64,000 nt of DNA from Bacillota bacterium (GCA_021841025.1 JAKBWA010000029.1:1-64000); one strand, 5' to 3'; numbered from the stretch's first letter, positions 44,344 to 55,499 are shown. Program-made: numbers and translations. Notes: generated from the sequence alone by a model not told the origin.

Positions 44344-47300
44344 TTATTTGATTAACTCGTTCTCCATCGCTTTATCCGCTGTGTCTTCTGCACCATGAAT
44401 AATCACATTGCGGTAGCGGGACATACCCGTTCCTGCTGGGACCAATTTTCCAATAATCACGTTTTCTTTGAGGCCTAGCAGGGGATCTCTCTTAGCCTTG
44501 ATGGACGCTTCCGTTAACACACGCGTTGTTTCCTGGAAGGACGCCGCTGACAGGAAAGAGTCCGTAGCCAAAGAAGCCTTGGTAATTCCTAGGACCACCG
44601 GTTTCGCCACGGCCGGAGTGCCTCCTCGCATCAGAACCTCGGCGTTCTGATCCTCAAAGTCAAAGCGGTCAACTAAGGCACCTGGCAACAGTGCGGTATC
44701 GCCCGCTTCCTCTAGCTTGACCTTGCGCATCATTTGACGAACCATCACTTCGATGTGCTTATCGTTAATATCGACACCTTGCACCCGGTAAACACGCTGG
44801 ACTTCCTGCAAAAGGTAATTTTGTACCCCGTTTAAGCCCATGACTCGCAATAAGTCATGCGGATTGACCGATCCTTCCGTCAATTCCTCACCGACATGGA
44901 CATGATCACCTTCGTGAACCCGAATCCGTGAGCCAAAAGGTACCGTATACGACTGGGATTCGTGTTCATCGTCATTGACCACCGTGATTTCGCGGCGCCC
45001 TTTGTTTTCACCCATGCGCACAATTCCGGCAATCTCCGCAATAATCGCTTGACCTTTCGGCTTGCGGGCTTCGAAAAGTTCTTCGACTCGAGGAAGACCC
45101 TGAGTAATATCGTCTCCGGCCACGCCGCCCATGTGGAAAGTCCGCATGGTAAGCTGTGTTCCCGGCTCTCCGATACTTTGCGCTGCAATAATACCCACAG
45201 CTTCTCCGACTTCAACAATGCCGCCCTTAGCCAAATTCCTTCCATAACAAGCCACACAAACTCCGAAACGAGACTGACAAGTTAAAACCGAACGCACTCG
45301 CAGTTCCTTTATACCCGCGTCAATAATAGCTTGCGCCGTATCTTCAACAAGCAGTTCATTACTATGAGCAAGAACCTCACCCGTTTCCGGATGGTTGACA
45401 TCCTCAGGAACTACTCGTCCAACCAGCCGATCATAAAAACTTTCGATAACCTGTCCGCCGTCCCGAATTTCCCGGACTACGGTCCCCTGCGTGGTGCCGC
45501 AATCCACTTCTCGCACAATAACATCCTGAGCCACATCAACTAGGCGTCTGGTTAGGTAACCGGAGTCCGCCGTCCGCAAGGCCGTGTCGGCTAACCCCTT
45601 CCTCGCGCCGTGTGTTGATGTGAAATACTCCAGCACTGTAAGCCCTTCTCGAAAGTTAGCACGAATCGGCAACTCGATAATCCGGCCCGAAGGATCCGCC
45701 ATTAATCCTCTCATTCCCGCAAGTTGCGATATCTGCTGCACGTTACCGCGAGCTCCCGAGGTAGCCATCATATATACCGAGTTGTTACGATCTAAAGTCT
45801 CCATCAAGGCCTGAGTCACACGCTCTTTAGCTCGCGTCCAAATACCGATGACCCGTTCATAACGCTCGTCAGCTGTGATCAGACCACGTCGGTATTGCCG
45901 CGTCACCTGCAATACCTCTTCCTCAGCTTCTTCAAGAATTTTCTTCTTGGATTCCGGAATAACAATATCGGATACCGAAATCGTCACTCCGGCTTTAGTC
46001 GCATACTGGAATCCTAAGGCTTTAATCCGGTCAAGCGTTTTGGCGGTGACATCATTTCCATACATGCGGAACATGTCTGCGACGATAACGGCCAGCTGTT
46101 TACGGCCAATGGTTTGGTCGATAAATCGTAGTTCCACAGGCAGTGCATCGTTGTATAAAAACCGCCCTAAAGTGGACGTGCGGCGTTGCCCGTCATAGCG
46201 CATGGTGATTCGCGCGTGTAGATCCAAAAATCCTTGGGCATAAGCCATCTCGCCCTCTTGGAGATCCGAGAGGACCATTCCTTCTCCCTTAGCGTTTTCT
46301 TTATCCATCGTCAAATAGTACGATCCCAATACCATGTCTTGAGTCGGAGTCACGACAGGTTGACCGTCCTTGGGATTAAGAATGTTCTGGGTCGACAGCA
46401 TGAGTACTCTAGCCTCAGATTGCGCTTCAGTGGACAAAGGCACATGCACGGCCATTTGATCTCCATCGAAGTCTGCATTGTAGGCTGTACACACGAGAGG
46501 GTGAATTTGAATAGCTCGCCCCTCCACCAGCACTGGTTCGAACGCCTGAATCCCCAACCGGTGCAATGTAGGTGCCCGGTTTAACAACACCGGATGCTCT
46601 TTAATGACATCTTCCAAGACATCCCAAACTTCGGGGCGCACGCGCTCCACCATACGCTTGGCCGATTTAATATTGTGAGCATATCCCTCGTTGACGAGTC
46701 TCTTCATAACAAATGGCTTAAACAGTTCAAGCGCCATTTCCTTGGGTAGTCCGCACTGATGCATTTTCAGTTTAGGGCCTACCACAATCACCGACCGTCC
46801 CGAATAGTCAACACGTTTTCCCAGCAAGTTCTGGCGAAAACGTCCTTGCTTTCCTTTCAGCATATCTGACAGTGACTTTAACGGTCTATTCCCCGGTCCC
46901 GTTACAGGACGCCCCCGACGGCCGTTGTCAATCAAAGCATCAACCGCTTCTTGCAACATACGCTTCTCGTTGCGGACGATAATATCCGGAGCTCCGAGGT
47001 CTAATAGTCTCTTGAGGCGATTGTTGCGGTTAATGACGCGTCGGTACAGATCGTTAAGATCTGAGGTCGCAAACCGTCCTCCATCAAGTTGCACCATAGG
47101 ACGTAAGTCGGGAGGGATTACAGGAATTACGTCCAAAATCATCCATTCTGGACGATTGCCCGATTGCCTAAATGCTTCGACAACTTCAAGCCGGCGGATA
47201 GCCCGGATTCGGCGCTGCCCTGAAGAGCTGTTGAGTTCTCCTCGCAGATCACTTGACAATTCTTCCAGATCCAGCTCCAACAGCAACTCCTTGATTGCTT

Positions 47301-47817
47301 CAGCTCCCATTCCGGCCCGGAAATGACTGCCGTATTTCTCTCGGTACTCGCGGTATTCCGATTCGATCAGCAACTGTTTCTTCATCAATGGAGTGGTTCC
47401 CGGCTCAATAACGACATATGCCGCGAAATAAAGAACCTTTTCCAAAGCACGGGGGGACATGTCAAGAATTAACCCCATGCGCGAAGGAATCCCTTTGAAA
47501 TACCAGATATGAGACACCGGCGCGGCCAGCTCAATATGCCCCATGCGTTCCCGCCGCACCTTGGAGCGTGTGACCTCAACCCCGCAACGGTCGCACACCA
47601 CTCCTTTATAACGGACCCGTTTGTATTTACCGCAGTGACATTCCCAATCCTTGGTCGGACCAAAGATCTTCTCGCAAAAGAGACCCTCGCGCTCTGGCTT
47701 CAAAGTGCGATAATTGATTGTTTCCGGTTTTTTCACTTCGCCCTTGGACCATTCCCGGATTTGTTCCGGAGAGGCCAGAGCAATCCGCATGGAGTCAAAA
47801 TGGTTAACGTCTAGCAT
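44344..47817 (-). CDS. rpoC: RNA polymerase beta' subunit
   Basis: 1157 residues. Zinc site 1 is [20 protein letters not shown] near residue 60; the catalytic Mg motif is [12 protein letters not shown]; the second zinc site is formed by CGTTQGTVV and [13 protein letters not shown]. The rudder, bridge helix ([10 protein letters not shown] to [20 protein letters not shown]) and trigger loop are in order. The length is typical for Firmicutes, without the large proteobacterial insert. Confidence 0.98.
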   Translation of the reverse strand: MLDVNHFDSMRIALASPEQIREWSKGEVKKPETINYRTLKPEREGLFCEKIFGPTKDWECHCGKYKRVRYKGVVCDRCGVEVTRSKVRRERMGHIELAAPVSHIWYFKGIPSRMGLILDMSPRALEKVLYFAAYVVIEPGTTPLMKKQLLIESEYREYREKYGSHFRAGMGAEAIKELLLELDLEELSSDLRGELNSSSGQRRIRAIRRLEVVEAFRQSGNRPEWMILDVIPVIPPDLRPMVQLDGGRFATSDLNDLYRRVINRNNRLKRLLDLGAPDIIVRNEKRMLQEAVDALIDNGRRGRPVTGPGNRPLKSLSDMLKGKQGRFRQNLLGKRVDYSGRSVIVVGPKLKMHQCGLPKEMALELFKPFVMKRLVNEGYAHNIKSAKRMVERVRPEVWDVLEDVIKEHPVLLNRAPTLHRLGIQAFEPVLVEGRAIQIHPLVCTAYNADFDGDQMAVHVPLSTEAQSEARVLMLSTQNILNPKDGQPVVTPTQDMVLGSYYLTMDKENAKGEGMVLSDLQEGEMAYAQGFLDLHARITMRYDGQRRTSTLGRFLYNDALPVELRFIDQTIGRKQLAVIVADMFRMYGNDVTAKTLDRIKALGFQYATKAGVTISVSDIVIPESKKKILEEAEEEVLQVTRQYRRGLITADERYERVIGIWTRAKERVTQALMETLDRNNSVYMMATSGARGNVQQISQLAGMRGLMADPSGRIIELPIRANFREGLTVLEYFTSTHGARKGLADTALRTADSGYLTRRLVDVAQDVIVREVDCGTTQGTVVREIRDGGQVIESFYDRLVGRVVPEDVNHPETGEVLAHSNELLVEDTAQAIIDAGIKELRVRSVLTCQSRFGVCVACYGRNLAKGGIVEVGEAVGIIAAQSIGEPGTQLTMRTFHMGGVAGDDITQGLPRVEELFEARKPKGQAIIAEIAGIVRMGENKGRREITVVNDDEHESQSYTVPFGSRIRVHEGDHVHVGEELTEGSVNPHDLLRVMGLNGVQNYLLQEVQRVYRVQGVDINDKHIEVMVRQMMRKVKLEEAGDTALLPGALVDRFDFEDQNAEVLMRGGTPAVAKPVVLGITKASLATDSFLSAASFQETTRVLTEASIKAKRDPLLGLKENVIIGKLVPAGTGMSRYRNVIIHGAEDTADKAMENELIK

Positions 47818-47837
47818 CGAGTTGGATCCCTCCCGGA

Positions 47838-50800
47838 TTAGTAGTCCTCGCCGTCATTGTCATCGCCGTCATCCAAATCATCAGAATCCTCATCTTGATC
47901 CTCGTCAAGGGGCTCATCGAAAGACGTGTCTTCTGAGCCACGTCGCAGAATGGCGTAAGCATTTTCTGCTTCTTTGTCGAAATTCATGCCGCCACCAGGC
48001 TCAAATTCTTTGGACGCTCCTTCTGAGTCCTCCATTAAGCGATGAAGTTCCTGACCTTCTGTTTCGTCAATTCCCTCGGGGAGCAGATCAAAGGCTTTGG
48101 CTTCATTGATTGGCTCATCGTCAAGTTCACGAATCTCAATTTCTTCTTCGAGTTCGTTCAGAATCTTGACGTCCAGTCCCAGGGATTGCAGTTCTTTGAT
48201 TAACACCTTGAACGACTCGGGTACTCCCGGTTCTGGAACATTTTCTCCCTTTACAATCGCCTCATAGGTCTTAACCCGGCCGACCACATCATCGGACTTC
48301 ACTGTCAAGAGTTCTTGCAGAGTATAGGCCGCTCCATAAGCTTCCAAGGCCCACACTTCCATTTCTCCGAAACGCTGTCCGCCAAACTGCGCCTTACCAC
48401 CCAAAGGCTGTTGGGTTACTAACGAATAAGGACCGGTCGACCGTGCATGAATCTTGTCGTCTACCAAGTGGGCCAATTTCAACATATAGACAATCCCGAC
48501 AGTAATTTCGTTGTCAAAAGGCTCGCCAGTTCTTCCGTCATATAGCACCGTCTTGCCGGAAGCTGGCAAGTTAGCCTTTCGGAACAGCTCCTGCAAGTCG
48601 TCCTCTTTCACGCCGTCAAATACGGGCGTCGCGACTTTCATTCCCAGAGCCTTTGCAGCCCAGCCCAGATGGGTCTCCAGCACCTGGCCAATGTTCATTC
48701 GGCTGGGAACCCCTAAGGGATTCAGCACAATTTCCACGGGTGTGCCGTCAGGGAGAAAAGGCATATCCTCTTCCGGAAGGATGCGAGAAATAACTCCCTT
48801 GTTGCCGTGGCGGCCGGCCATTTTGTCACCTTCAGATATCTTTCTTTTTTGGGCGATGTACACCTGAACCAACTCATTAACACCCGGGGACAATTCGTCA
48901 CCCTGGTCCCGTGTAAACACCTTCACATCCACCACAATGCCGGATTCACCATGGGGCACCCGCAGGGATGTGTCGCGAACCTCACGCGCTTTCTCCCCGA
49001 AAATGGCCCGAAGTAACCGTTCTTCGGCAGTGAGTTCGGTTTCACCTTTGGGCGTGACTTTACCAACTAACACATCCCCAGGACGGACTTCGGCGCCAAT
49101 GCGAATGATTCCCCGGTCATCCAAGTCCTTGAGCACTTCTTCACCAACGTTGGGAATATCCCGCGTAATTTCCTCAGGACCAAGTTTTGTGTCCCTGGCA
49201 TCGCATTCATATTCTTCAATATGAATGGAGGTAAACACATCTTCTTTGACAAGCTTTTCGCTCAGCAAGATGGCGTCCTCGTAGTTGAATCCTTCCCATG
49301 GCATGAAAGCTACCAAAACATTGCGGCCTAATGCCAGTTCGCCATGGTCAGTGGACGGGCCGTCAGCAATAATTTGATTGGCCTTAACCCGTTCTCCCTT
49401 GTGTACAATCGGTTTTTGGTTAATGCACGTTCCTTGGTTGGACCGCGTGAACTTTAACAAGTCATAGGTCGAGACTGTGTGATCGTCGTTGCGAATGACA
49501 ATCTTGTTAGCTTGGACTCGGTCTACAACGCCGTCTTTTTCACTAATGCTGACAACCCCGGAATCCCTGGCCGCTTTGGCCTCCATTCCCGTTCCGACAA
49601 TCGGAGAATCCGTCACCAACAATGGCACAGCTTGTCGCTGCATGTTGGCACCCATTAAGGCTCTGTTCGCATCGTCGTGCTCAAGAAAGGGAATCAATGC
49701 TGTCGCAATCGACACCACTTGCTTTGGAGACACGTCCATAAAATCGACCCGGTCCGGACTTTCTTCACCAATCTCGTGCCGGGATCGTGCCGTCACCCGG
49801 GTAGCCAGGAAATGTCCATCGTCACTCAAGGGTTCATTCGCCTGGGCAATGACAATATCATCTTCTTCATCAGCGGTCAGATAGACAATTTCGTTGGTCA
49901 CTATGCCCTGTTCCTTATCCACCCGCCGATAGGGTGTTTCAATAAAGCCGTAAGGATTAATTCGCGCAAAAGTCGACAACGACCCGATCAATCCAATATT
50001 GGGTCCTTCAGGGGTTTCAATAGGACACATTCTGCCATAGTGGGAGTGGTGAACATCTCTTACCTCAAATCCTGCGCGCTCGCGCGATAGCCCCCCAGGC
50101 CCTAAAGCCGATAGGCGCCTTTTGTGCGTGAGTTCCGCCAAAGGATTAGTCTGGTCCATAAACTGCGAGAGTTGTGATGAGCCGAAAAACTCTTTGACAG
50201 CAGCCACCACTGGACGAATATTAATCAAGGCTTGAGGGGTAATGGCTTCAATGTCTTGAATCGTCATGCGTTCTCGCACAACTCGTTCCATTCGGCTTAA
50301 TCCCACACGAAACTGGTTTTGTAATAATTCACCTACCGAACGAAGACGGCGATTGCCCAAATGGTCGATGTCATCGGTGATACCAACACCCTCGAATAAA
50401 TTGGTCAGATAATTGAAGCACGCAATAACATCTTCTCGTGTCACGGTTTTGAGAGCCATATCAGGCTGGCCATTGGAGACAACCATCACTTCTTCACCGT
50501 TAGCTAGCTGCACTCGCATGGTTTTGACTTGGGCCTCATCTAATGCTAGGGCCTGTTCTCGGTCAATATGATCGCCTTCATGAACAAGAAGCTCTCCCGT
50601 TTCCGGGTGGACAATGGTCTCGAGCGCTATAGTTCCGACAATCCGACGCCGCAGAGAAAGTTTTTTGTTAAATTTGTAACGTCCCACACTCGCCAAATCA
50701 TATCGTTTGGCATCAAAAAACAGAGACTCTAAAAGGTTCTGTGCACTTTCTACGGTAGGAGGCTCCCCCGGCCTCAGGCGCTTATATATTTCAATAAGAG

Positions 50801-51488
50801 CGTCTTCTTGCGTCTTCGCCACGTCTTTGGACAACGTGGTACGAATGCGTTCGTCATCTCCAACCGCATCAAGAATTTGCGCATCGGTTCCTAGTCCCAA
50901 CGCCCGCATCAGGACCGTTGCCGGCAATTTTCGCGTCCTGTCTATACGCACGGACAACACATCGTTAGAGTCTGATTCAAATTCCAACCAGGCTCCGCGG
51001 TTAGGAATCATGGTGGCAAAGTACAGCTTCTTACCTGTGGGATCGATCTGTTCGCCAAAATAAACTCCCGGCGAACGAACCAACTGACTGACAATGACTC
51101 GTTCGGCACCATTGATGATAAAGGTGCCTTTGTTGGTCATCAGGGGAAAATCCCCCATAAAGACGTCTTGTTCCTTCACTTCACCGGTCTCTTTGTTGAT
51201 GAGCCGCACACGCACGTGCAACGGCGCTGCATAGGTTACATCGCGCGCTTTACATTCTTCCACAGAATATTTTGGGGTCTTCAAATTGTAATCTACAAAC
51301 TCTAAAATGAGATTGCCGGTAAAATCCTGGATGGGAGAAATGTCCCGAAACATTTCGCGCAACCCTTCGCGCAAAAACCATTGATACGAATTTTGCTGTA
51401 TCTCAATCAGGTTGGGCATGTCGAGCACTTCGTCAATTCGCGCAAATGACACCCGCCCTGGGTGCTCGGTTTGGAGAGAATAAGCCAT
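47838..51488 (-). CDS. rpoB: RNA polymerase beta subunit
   Basis: 1216 residues. The rifampicin-binding region [20 protein letters not shown] followed by [20 protein letters not shown] is wild type. The C-terminus carries an acidic tail of about 25 residues ([20 protein letters not shown]). It is 20 bases from rpoC. The gene has its own promoter candidate at 51596-51624. Confidence 0.98.
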   Translation of the reverse strand: MAYSLQTEHPGRVSFARIDEVLDMPNLIEIQQNSYQWFLREGLREMFRDISPIQDFTGNLILEFVDYNLKTPKYSVEECKARDVTYAAPLHVRVRLINKETGEVKEQDVFMGDFPLMTNKGTFIINGAERVIVSQLVRSPGVYFGEQIDPTGKKLYFATMIPNRGAWLEFESDSNDVLSVRIDRTRKLPATVLMRALGLGTDAQILDAVGDDERIRTTLSKDVAKTQEDALIEIYKRLRPGEPPTVESAQNLLESLFFDAKRYDLASVGRYKFNKKLSLRRRIVGTIALETIVHPETGELLVHEGDHIDREQALALDEAQVKTMRVQLANGEEVMVVSNGQPDMALKTVTREDVIACFNYLTNLFEGVGITDDIDHLGNRRLRSVGELLQNQFRVGLSRMERVVRERMTIQDIEAITPQALINIRPVVAAVKEFFGSSQLSQFMDQTNPLAELTHKRRLSALGPGGLSRERAGFEVRDVHHSHYGRMCPIETPEGPNIGLIGSLSTFARINPYGFIETPYRRVDKEQGIVTNEIVYLTADEEDDIVIAQANEPLSDDGHFLATRVTARSRHEIGEESPDRVDFMDVSPKQVVSIATALIPFLEHDDANRALMGANMQRQAVPLLVTDSPIVGTGMEAKAARDSGVVSISEKDGVVDRVQANKIVIRNDDHTVSTYDLLKFTRSNQGTCINQKPIVHKGERVKANQIIADGPSTDHGELALGRNVLVAFMPWEGFNYEDAILLSEKLVKEDVFTSIHIEEYECDARDTKLGPEEITRDIPNVGEEVLKDLDDRGIIRIGAEVRPGDVLVGKVTPKGETELTAEERLLRAIFGEKAREVRDTSLRVPHGESGIVVDVKVFTRDQGDELSPGVNELVQVYIAQKRKISEGDKMAGRHGNKGVISRILPEEDMPFLPDGTPVEIVLNPLGVPSRMNIGQVLETHLGWAAKALGMKVATPVFDGVKEDDLQELFRKANLPASGKTVLYDGRTGEPFDNEITVGIVYMLKLAHLVDDKIHARSTGPYSLVTQQPLGGKAQFGGQRFGEMEVWALEAYGAAYTLQELLTVKSDDVVGRVKTYEAIVKGENVPEPGVPESFKVLIKELQSLGLDVKILNELEEEIEIRELDDEPINEAKAFDLLPEGIDETEGQELHRLMEDSEGASKEFEPGGGMNFDKEAENAYAILRRGSEDTSFDEPLDEDQDEDSDDLDDGDDNDGEDY

Positions 51489-51595
51489 TCACAGTCAGCT
51501 CCTTGTTCCTGATTTAAGTCCCAAAAGGTGGCGCGAGTACTACCTTGCGTCGTGGTTGTTGGTATGAATTGGCTTATAAAATATGGCAATTAAAA

Positions 51596-51624
51596 ATAAT
51601 ACCACAAGCCCACCCTAAGGTCAA
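51596..51624 (-). promoter_or_regulatory. Sigma-A promoter of rpoBC
   Basis: TTGACC (51624-51619), a spacer of 17 bases, TATTAT (51601-51596), about 110 bases before rpoB. The -35 starts at the last three bases of the loop of the hairpin described at 51608-51651 and its spacer is the hairpin's 3' arm. Confidence 0.75.
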
Positions 51625-51651
51625 CAGTTATTTCTTCACCTTAGGGAGGGC
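51608..51651 (-). terminator. rplL-rpoB hairpin (attenuator candidate)
   Basis: GCCCACCCTAAGGT (51608-51621) pairs with 51638-51651: 13 of 14 positions, one A-A mismatch, 16-base loop. On the minus strand it begins 26 bases after rplL; a T-rich stretch (TATTATTTTT) follows a few bases later. A partial terminator between rplL and rpoB is a known way to set ribosome/polymerase ratios in other bacteria. Confidence 0.6.
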
Positions 51652-51676
51652 TATTCTAGGTTAGACTCGCGTCACC

Positions 51677-52063
51677 TTATTTAATCTGAGCAGTAGCTCC
51701 TGCTTCCTCCAATTTCGCTTTGGCTGCTTCGGCATCCGCTTTAGCAATCTTCTCCTTAACGGGCTTCGGTGCCCCATCTACCAGGGCTTTGGCTTCCGTA
51801 AGCGACAATCCAGTCAGTTCGCGGACTGCCTTAATGACCTGAACCTTCTTATCACCGGTACTGGTCAGAATAACATCAAACTCGGTTTGCTCAACTTCTT
51901 CAGGAGCCGCTGCCGCCCCTCCGCCACTTGCCGGAGCCGCCGCAACAGCCACCGGTGCCTGTGCCGTCACTCCGAATTCTTCCTCCAACGCCTTAACCAA
52001 CTGAGATAATTCTAGCACATTCATCTCTTTTACGCTTGCAATGATTTCTTCTACCTTCGCCAC
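51677..52063 (-). CDS. rplL: 50S ribosomal protein L7/L12
   Basis: 128 residues: N-terminal dimerisation domain ([20 protein letters not shown]), Ala/Gly-rich hinge (about residues 38-58) and the C-terminal factor-binding domain ([20 protein letters not shown]). It is the stalk protein that recruits translation GTPases. Confidence 0.98.
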   Translation of the reverse strand: MAKVEEIIASVKEMNVLELSQLVKALEEEFGVTAQAPVAVAAAPASGGGAAAAPEEVEQTEFDVILTSTGDKKVQVIKAVRELTGLSLTEAKALVDGAPKPVKEKIAKADAEAAKAKLEEAGATAQIK

Positions 52064-52100
52064 AATTTTTCCTCCTTATATCATCATATCATCAGTGTTG

Positions 52101-52631
52101 TCAATGTCCCGTTTGGGCTTCTCGTTGTTGACGTATCTGATCCAAAGCGCGCGCCAAATTTGTCATGGGAGCCGTTAACACCCACACCAATTGCTGTATA
52201 GGGGCGTTTAATGTTCCCGCCAATTTTCCGAGCATGACCTCGCGGGAAGGCAAATCCGCAAGTTCCCGCACTTCGTTTGCCGAGATTGCGTGTGAACCCA
52301 GAATCCCCGCTTTGATCTCAATTTTACGAAATTCGCGGATAGCTTGCGACAACAATTTAGCTGCCGCCACAGGATCATCATGAGAAAACGCCACAGCTGT
52401 GGGGCCTTCTAGATATGGGTCTAAACCTTTGATACCGATTTCATCAGCCGCACGCTTTATGAGCGTATTTTTAATCACGCGGAAAGTGACTCCGCCCTGT
52501 CGCAGATTCTCTCGCAGCTGGTTCAATTGCTGAACAGTGAGGCCGCGGTAATCGGCCAGTACGGCCGAAGGTGCCTTTTCGAGTTCTTCACGAGTCTGTT
52601 CAATAATACGGGCTTTTTGCGGTGTTGGCAT
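52101..52631 (-). CDS. rplJ: 50S ribosomal protein L10
   Basis: 176 residues from the ATG at 52631 (MPTPQKARIIEQTREELE), with AAGGAGG nine bases upstream. It is the stalk base that carries L7/L12 dimers. The first 15 residues of the longer frame lie inside the leader attenuator and are not translated. It probably represses its own leader (see 52735-52779). Confidence 0.96.
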   Translation of the reverse strand: MPTPQKARIIEQTREELEKAPSAVLADYRGLTVQQLNQLRENLRQGGVTFRVIKNTLIKRAADEIGIKGLDPYLEGPTAVAFSHDDPVAAAKLLSQAIREFRKIEIKAGILGSHAISANEVRELADLPSREVMLGKLAGTLNAPIQQLVWVLTAPMTNLARALDQIRQQREAQTGH

Positions 52632-52659
52632 TCCATCACCTCCTTGAGCAAAGAATTCC

Positions 52660-52696
52660 AAAAAAAATACCTCCACCCAAGAACAATGGTGCGAGG
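52660..52696 (-). terminator. Leader attenuator before rplJ
   Basis: On the minus strand CCTC(G)CACC pairs with GGTGGAGG across a 10-base loop, followed by TA and eight T. It is 28 bases upstream of the rplJ ATG and so can end transcription before the gene. With the L10 leader upstream it forms an attenuation switch. Confidence 0.8.
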
Positions 52697-52734
52697 ATCA
52701 AGGACTTGTTTTAAAAAACTTATCCAAAATTCTA

Positions 52735-52779
52735 CCTATAGTGGGATGTTTAAGCCATAACAGCCCCCACTGTCTTGGG
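52735..52779 (-). promoter_or_regulatory. L10 leader (ribosomal protein L10 binding site)
   Basis: The minus-strand RNA reads CCCAAGACAGTGGGGGCTG, then GGCTTAAACATCCCACTATA and GG. The AGACAG, then G-rich strand, GGCUUAA and closing C-rich strand fit what I remember of the Firmicute L10 leader. The stem CAGTGGG/CCCACTA-type pairing closes it. L10-(L12)4 binding here would favour the attenuator at 52660-52696. Confidence 0.7.
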
Positions 52780-52789
52780 TTCGTGTTTC

Positions 52790-52818
52790 AATTTAGCATG
52801 GAGTTTAAAGAAAAGCAA
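52790..52818 (-). promoter_or_regulatory. Promoter of rplJ-rplL
   Basis: TTGCTT (52818-52813), 17-base spacer, TAAATT (52795-52790) with TGC directly before it (extended -10). The predicted start site falls just upstream of the L10 leader. Confidence 0.65.
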
Positions 52819-52860
52819 CCTTGGGTTTATAGATTTTTCGCATGCACCCAATTTCGCAAG

Positions 52861-52891
52861 AAAGAGGCCGCATAAAATTTGCAGCCTCTTT
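52861..52891 (-). terminator. Terminator after the 58-residue membrane protein gene
   Basis: AAAGAGGC (52861-52868) pairs with GCCTCTTT (52884-52891); the stem extends to 12 bp with one G-U and a 7-base loop. Minus-strand sequence afterwards is TTTCTTG. It is 31 bases beyond the small gene. Confidence 0.6.
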
Positions 52892-52921
52892 CATGTGAAC
52901 CGCGCATCGCCTCGGCAGTAT

Positions 52922-53098
52922 TCAGATTTCTGGACGGTCCACTACGGTATTTGCACCCGTAGCAATACTTAAAACAATGATCCCGATAGACACCAGCAAC
53001 ATTCCTATCGTCAAGTTGTGCAGATGTTCCATCTTGCCTCCGGCAACTATAGCCAAAATAGAGGCTAACGAAAGAAAAAGTTTTACGAGACTGCGCAC
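52922..53098 (-). CDS. 58-residue two-helix membrane protein
   Basis: Starts with GTG at 53098: MRSLVKLFLSLASILAIVAG, then GKMEHLHN, then LTIGMLLVSIGIIVLSIATG and a polar end ANTVVDRPEI. Two membrane helices (about residues 4-20 and 29-48) with a short polar loop. The ribosome binding site is excellent: AAGGAGG eight bases upstream. It has its own promoter (53229-53257) and a terminator downstream, so it is an independent unit inserted between rplA and rplJ. I recognise no family. Confidence 0.7.
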   Translation of the reverse strand: MRSLVKLFLSLASILAIVAGGKMEHLHNLTIGMLLVSIGIIVLSIATGANTVVDRPEI

Positions 53099-53228
53099 GT
53101 GGACCGCCTCCTTAGAACTACCGCGTTAGAACTTCGCGTCTAATAGTAAAGAATATTCGTGCTATTCTTTCGCCAATTTCGCTTGACAATTTTGACAATA
53201 ACCTCTTCAAATCTGTGGTGCATGCAAT

Positions 53229-53257
53229 ATTATACCAAACGCCTTGGTGGCATGCAA
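53229..53257 (-). promoter_or_regulatory. Promoter of the 58-residue membrane protein gene
   Basis: TTGCAT (53257-53252), a 17-base spacer, perfect TATAAT (53234-53229). The -35 overlaps the T run of the rplA terminator. The leader would be about 120 bases long. Confidence 0.65.
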
Positions 53258-53286
53258 AAGCTGCAACATCACCCGGATGTTGCAGC
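53256..53286 (-). terminator. Terminator after rplA
   Basis: GCTGCAACAT (53260-53269) and its perfect complement (53277-53286), 7-base loop, followed on the minus strand by TTTTGC. It starts 20 bases beyond the rplA stop and ends the rpmG-secE-nusG-rplK-rplA transcript. Confidence 0.8.
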
Positions 53287-53306
53287 TCACCAAGAACGCG
53301 CGTTCT

Positions 53307-54014
53307 TTAAACCGCTTGAACGCTCCGTTGCACCGAGAGGGGGTTAACGCGAATTCCTGGTCCCATTGTCGTTGAAAGCGTTATGGACTTTAAATAAACA
53401 CCTTTAGCAGCCGATGGGCGCGCCTTATTTAATGCGTCCACCAAGACTGCCAAATTTTCTTGCAGAGCATCAATGGAAAAACTCGCTTTACCGATAGGGC
53501 CATGGATAATGCCGGCTTTTTCCGTCCGAAATTCGATTTTACCTGCCTTTATTTCCTTTACGGCGTTGGCCACATCAAAAGTTACGGTGCCCGTCTTAGG
53601 GTTAGGCATCAAACCCTTTGGGCCCAAAATTTTTCCTAATCGCCCGACCAGTGCCATCACGTCCGGCGTAGCTACTGCCACATCGAATTCAGTCCATCCG
53701 GATTGGACACGTTGGGCCAAGTCTTCATCACCAACAAAATCAGCCCCAGCCTCTTCTGCTTCACGCGCCTTATCTCCTTTAGCAAAAACGGCAACCGTCT
53801 GCGTTTTCCCGATGCCTCGCGGCAACACAACAGCGCCTCGCACTACCTGATCGGAATGGCGGGGATCAACGCCCAACCGGATGGCCACTTCTACGGTCTC
53901 ATCAAACTTGGCACGTGCAGTCGACTTGACGAGTTCCAAAGCCTCCTGGGCATCATACAGACGTCCTCTATCAATTTTTGCTGCCAACTCCTGGTAACGC
54001 TTTCCTTTGTGCAT
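53307..54014 (-). CDS. rplA: 50S ribosomal protein L1
   Basis: 235 residues. [40 protein letters not shown] and [15 protein letters not shown] are diagnostic. It forms the mobile L1 stalk that moves the E-site tRNA. In many bacteria L1 also represses the rplKA mRNA; I did not identify that site. Confidence 0.98.
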   Translation of the reverse strand: MHKGKRYQELAAKIDRGRLYDAQEALELVKSTARAKFDETVEVAIRLGVDPRHSDQVVRGAVVLPRGIGKTQTVAVFAKGDKAREAEEAGADFVGDEDLAQRVQSGWTEFDVAVATPDVMALVGRLGKILGPKGLMPNPKTGTVTFDVANAVKEIKAGKIEFRTEKAGIIHGPIGKASFSIDALQENLAVLVDALNKARPSAAKGVYLKSITLSTTMGPGIRVNPLSVQRSVQAV

Positions 54015-54062
54015 CTAAAAAACCTCCTTGTGGTTACGCGGCCATTGCCTCCCACCAATCTT

Positions 54063-54488
54063 TTACTCTACAACGTCAACGCCCATGCTCCGTGCCGTAC
54101 CCTCGATCATTCGTATTGCCGCTTCAATTGTGGTGGTATTTAAATCAGGCATTTTTGTTTCGGCAATTTCCCGAACCTGGGCACGCGTCAATTTTCCCAC
54201 TTTATTCGTGTTGGGGTGAGACGACGCCGTTTCTATTCCCAGCGCCTTCTTAATTAAGACTGAAGCCGGCGGGGTCTTCGTAACAAAGGTAAATGACCGA
54301 TCCTCATATACGGTGATTTCTACAGGAACAATCATCCCAACTTGGCCCTGGGTCCGCTCATTGTAATCCTTCACGAAAGCCATGATGTTGACTCCATGCT
54401 GCCCTAGAGCCGGACCCACCGGCGGAGCTGGTGTCGCCTTGCCTGCAGGAATTTGAAGCTTAATCACAGCACTAACTTTCTTTGGCAC
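54063..54488 (-). CDS. rplK: 50S ribosomal protein L11
   Basis: 141 residues. [20 protein letters not shown] then QHGVNIMAF, and [17 protein letters not shown] are diagnostic. It lies at the GTPase-associated centre, the thiostrepton and RelA site. Confidence 0.98.
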   Translation of the reverse strand: MPKKVSAVIKLQIPAGKATPAPPVGPALGQHGVNIMAFVKDYNERTQGQVGMIVPVEITVYEDRSFTFVTKTPPASVLIKKALGIETASSHPNTNKVGKLTRAQVREIAETKMPDLNTTTIEAAIRMIEGTARSMGVDVVE

Positions 54489-54504
54489 TGTTTCCCCTCA
54501 TTTC

Positions 54505-55035
54505 TTAATCCATTTCCGCGACTTGACCAAAGTCCACCTCCAACGGCGTTTCTCGTCCAAACATGGACACGGTCAGTCGAACTTTCCCTCGATCTTGAAA
54601 TATTTCCTCGATACGGCCGGAAAAGCCCTCAAATGGCCCTTCACGAACCAATACCTCCTGTCCAATCGACAAGTTAACTTTGGGCAACTCGGGGACTCCC
54701 GAGAGGTCGCTGCCCAAAATCATATGCACTTCATGGTCGAGCAGAGGAATCGGTCTGGCCCCGGAACCGACAAACCCTGTTACCCCGGGCGTATTCCGCA
54801 CCACATACCACGAATCATCGGTCATGATCATCTCAACCATAACGTAGCCCGGAAAAACTTTTTTCTTGACAAGTTTTTTCTTCCCGTCTTTTACTTCAAG
54901 TTCTTCTTCCATGGGCACAATGACTCGAAATATCTTGTCCTCCATGTTCATCGATTCCACACGCTTTTCGAGATTCGCTTTGACTTTATTTTCGTAGCCC
55001 GAGTACGTGTGAATCACATACCAGTTTTTCTCCAC
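54505..55035 (-). CDS. nusG: Transcription termination/antitermination factor NusG
   Basis: 176 residues from a GTG at 55035 (MEKNWYVIHTYSGYENKVKA), which aligns with B. subtilis NusG and has AAGGCGG upstream; the frame extends to 55071. The NGN domain has FPGYVMVEMIMTDDSWYVVR and the KOW domain VREGPFEGFSGRIEEI. It binds RNA polymerase and modulates pausing and termination. It lies between secE and rplK, as usual. Confidence 0.95.
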   Translation of the reverse strand: MEKNWYVIHTYSGYENKVKANLEKRVESMNMEDKIFRVIVPMEEELEVKDGKKKLVKKKVFPGYVMVEMIMTDDSWYVVRNTPGVTGFVGSGARPIPLLDHEVHMILGSDLSGVPELPKVNLSIGQEVLVREGPFEGFSGRIEEIFQDRGKVRLTVSMFGRETPLEVDFGQVAEMD

Positions 55036-55106
55036 CGTACCAGCCGCCTTCCAAAACAAAAAATGCGCCAAGCTGGCGTCAAGGTAAGGACTCCAAGGCG
55101 CTTGTA

Positions 55107-55331
55107 CTAGCGAATAAAATTGAGCCCAAAATTAAACACCGCGTCCAGCCCTGAAATAATCAGTGCCACTACCAACGAAAAGGACACCACGAATCCCGTA
55201 TAAGACAACGTTTGCCGTGGTGTAGGCCACACCACCTTTTTCAGTTCGGATCGCACTTCCCGCAAGTACTTGCGAGGCCGATCGCGATTGGCTGCTGTTA
55301 CTTTTCCCTTGGCTTCCATCATTTTCCCCAT
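55107..55331 (-). CDS. secE: Protein translocase subunit SecE
   Basis: 74 residues, single-helix type. KYLREVRSELKKVVWPTPRQ is the conserved amphipathic helix, followed by one membrane helix (about residues 45-68). It clamps SecY. ATG codons at 55322 and 55319 are alternatives. Confidence 0.94.
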   Translation of the reverse strand: MGKMMEAKGKVTAANRDRPRKYLREVRSELKKVVWPTPRQTLSYTGFVVSFSLVVALIISGLDAVFNFGLNFIR

Positions 55332-55349
55332 TTCTGTGAAACCAAAACC

Positions 55350-55499
55350 CTATCGAGTCTCACGATGAATGGTATGGATTCGACACCACCGGCAATATTT
55401 GCGCCGCTCTAACCGGTTGGGATCGTTTTTCTTGTTTTTGGTTGTCGTGTAATTTCGGCGTTTGCAATCAGAACACGCTAAAGTAATAATTGTCCGCAT
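55350..55499 (-). CDS. rpmG: 50S ribosomal protein L33
   Basis: 49 residues: [20 protein letters not shown], then [20 protein letters not shown] and IHTIHRETR. The zinc cysteines 9, 12, 36 and 39 are present. The ribosome binding site is AGGAGGT six bases before the ATG. It is the first gene of the nusG transcript. Confidence 0.95.
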   Translation of the reverse strand: MRTIITLACSDCKRRNYTTTKNKKNDPNRLERRKYCRWCRIHTIHRETR

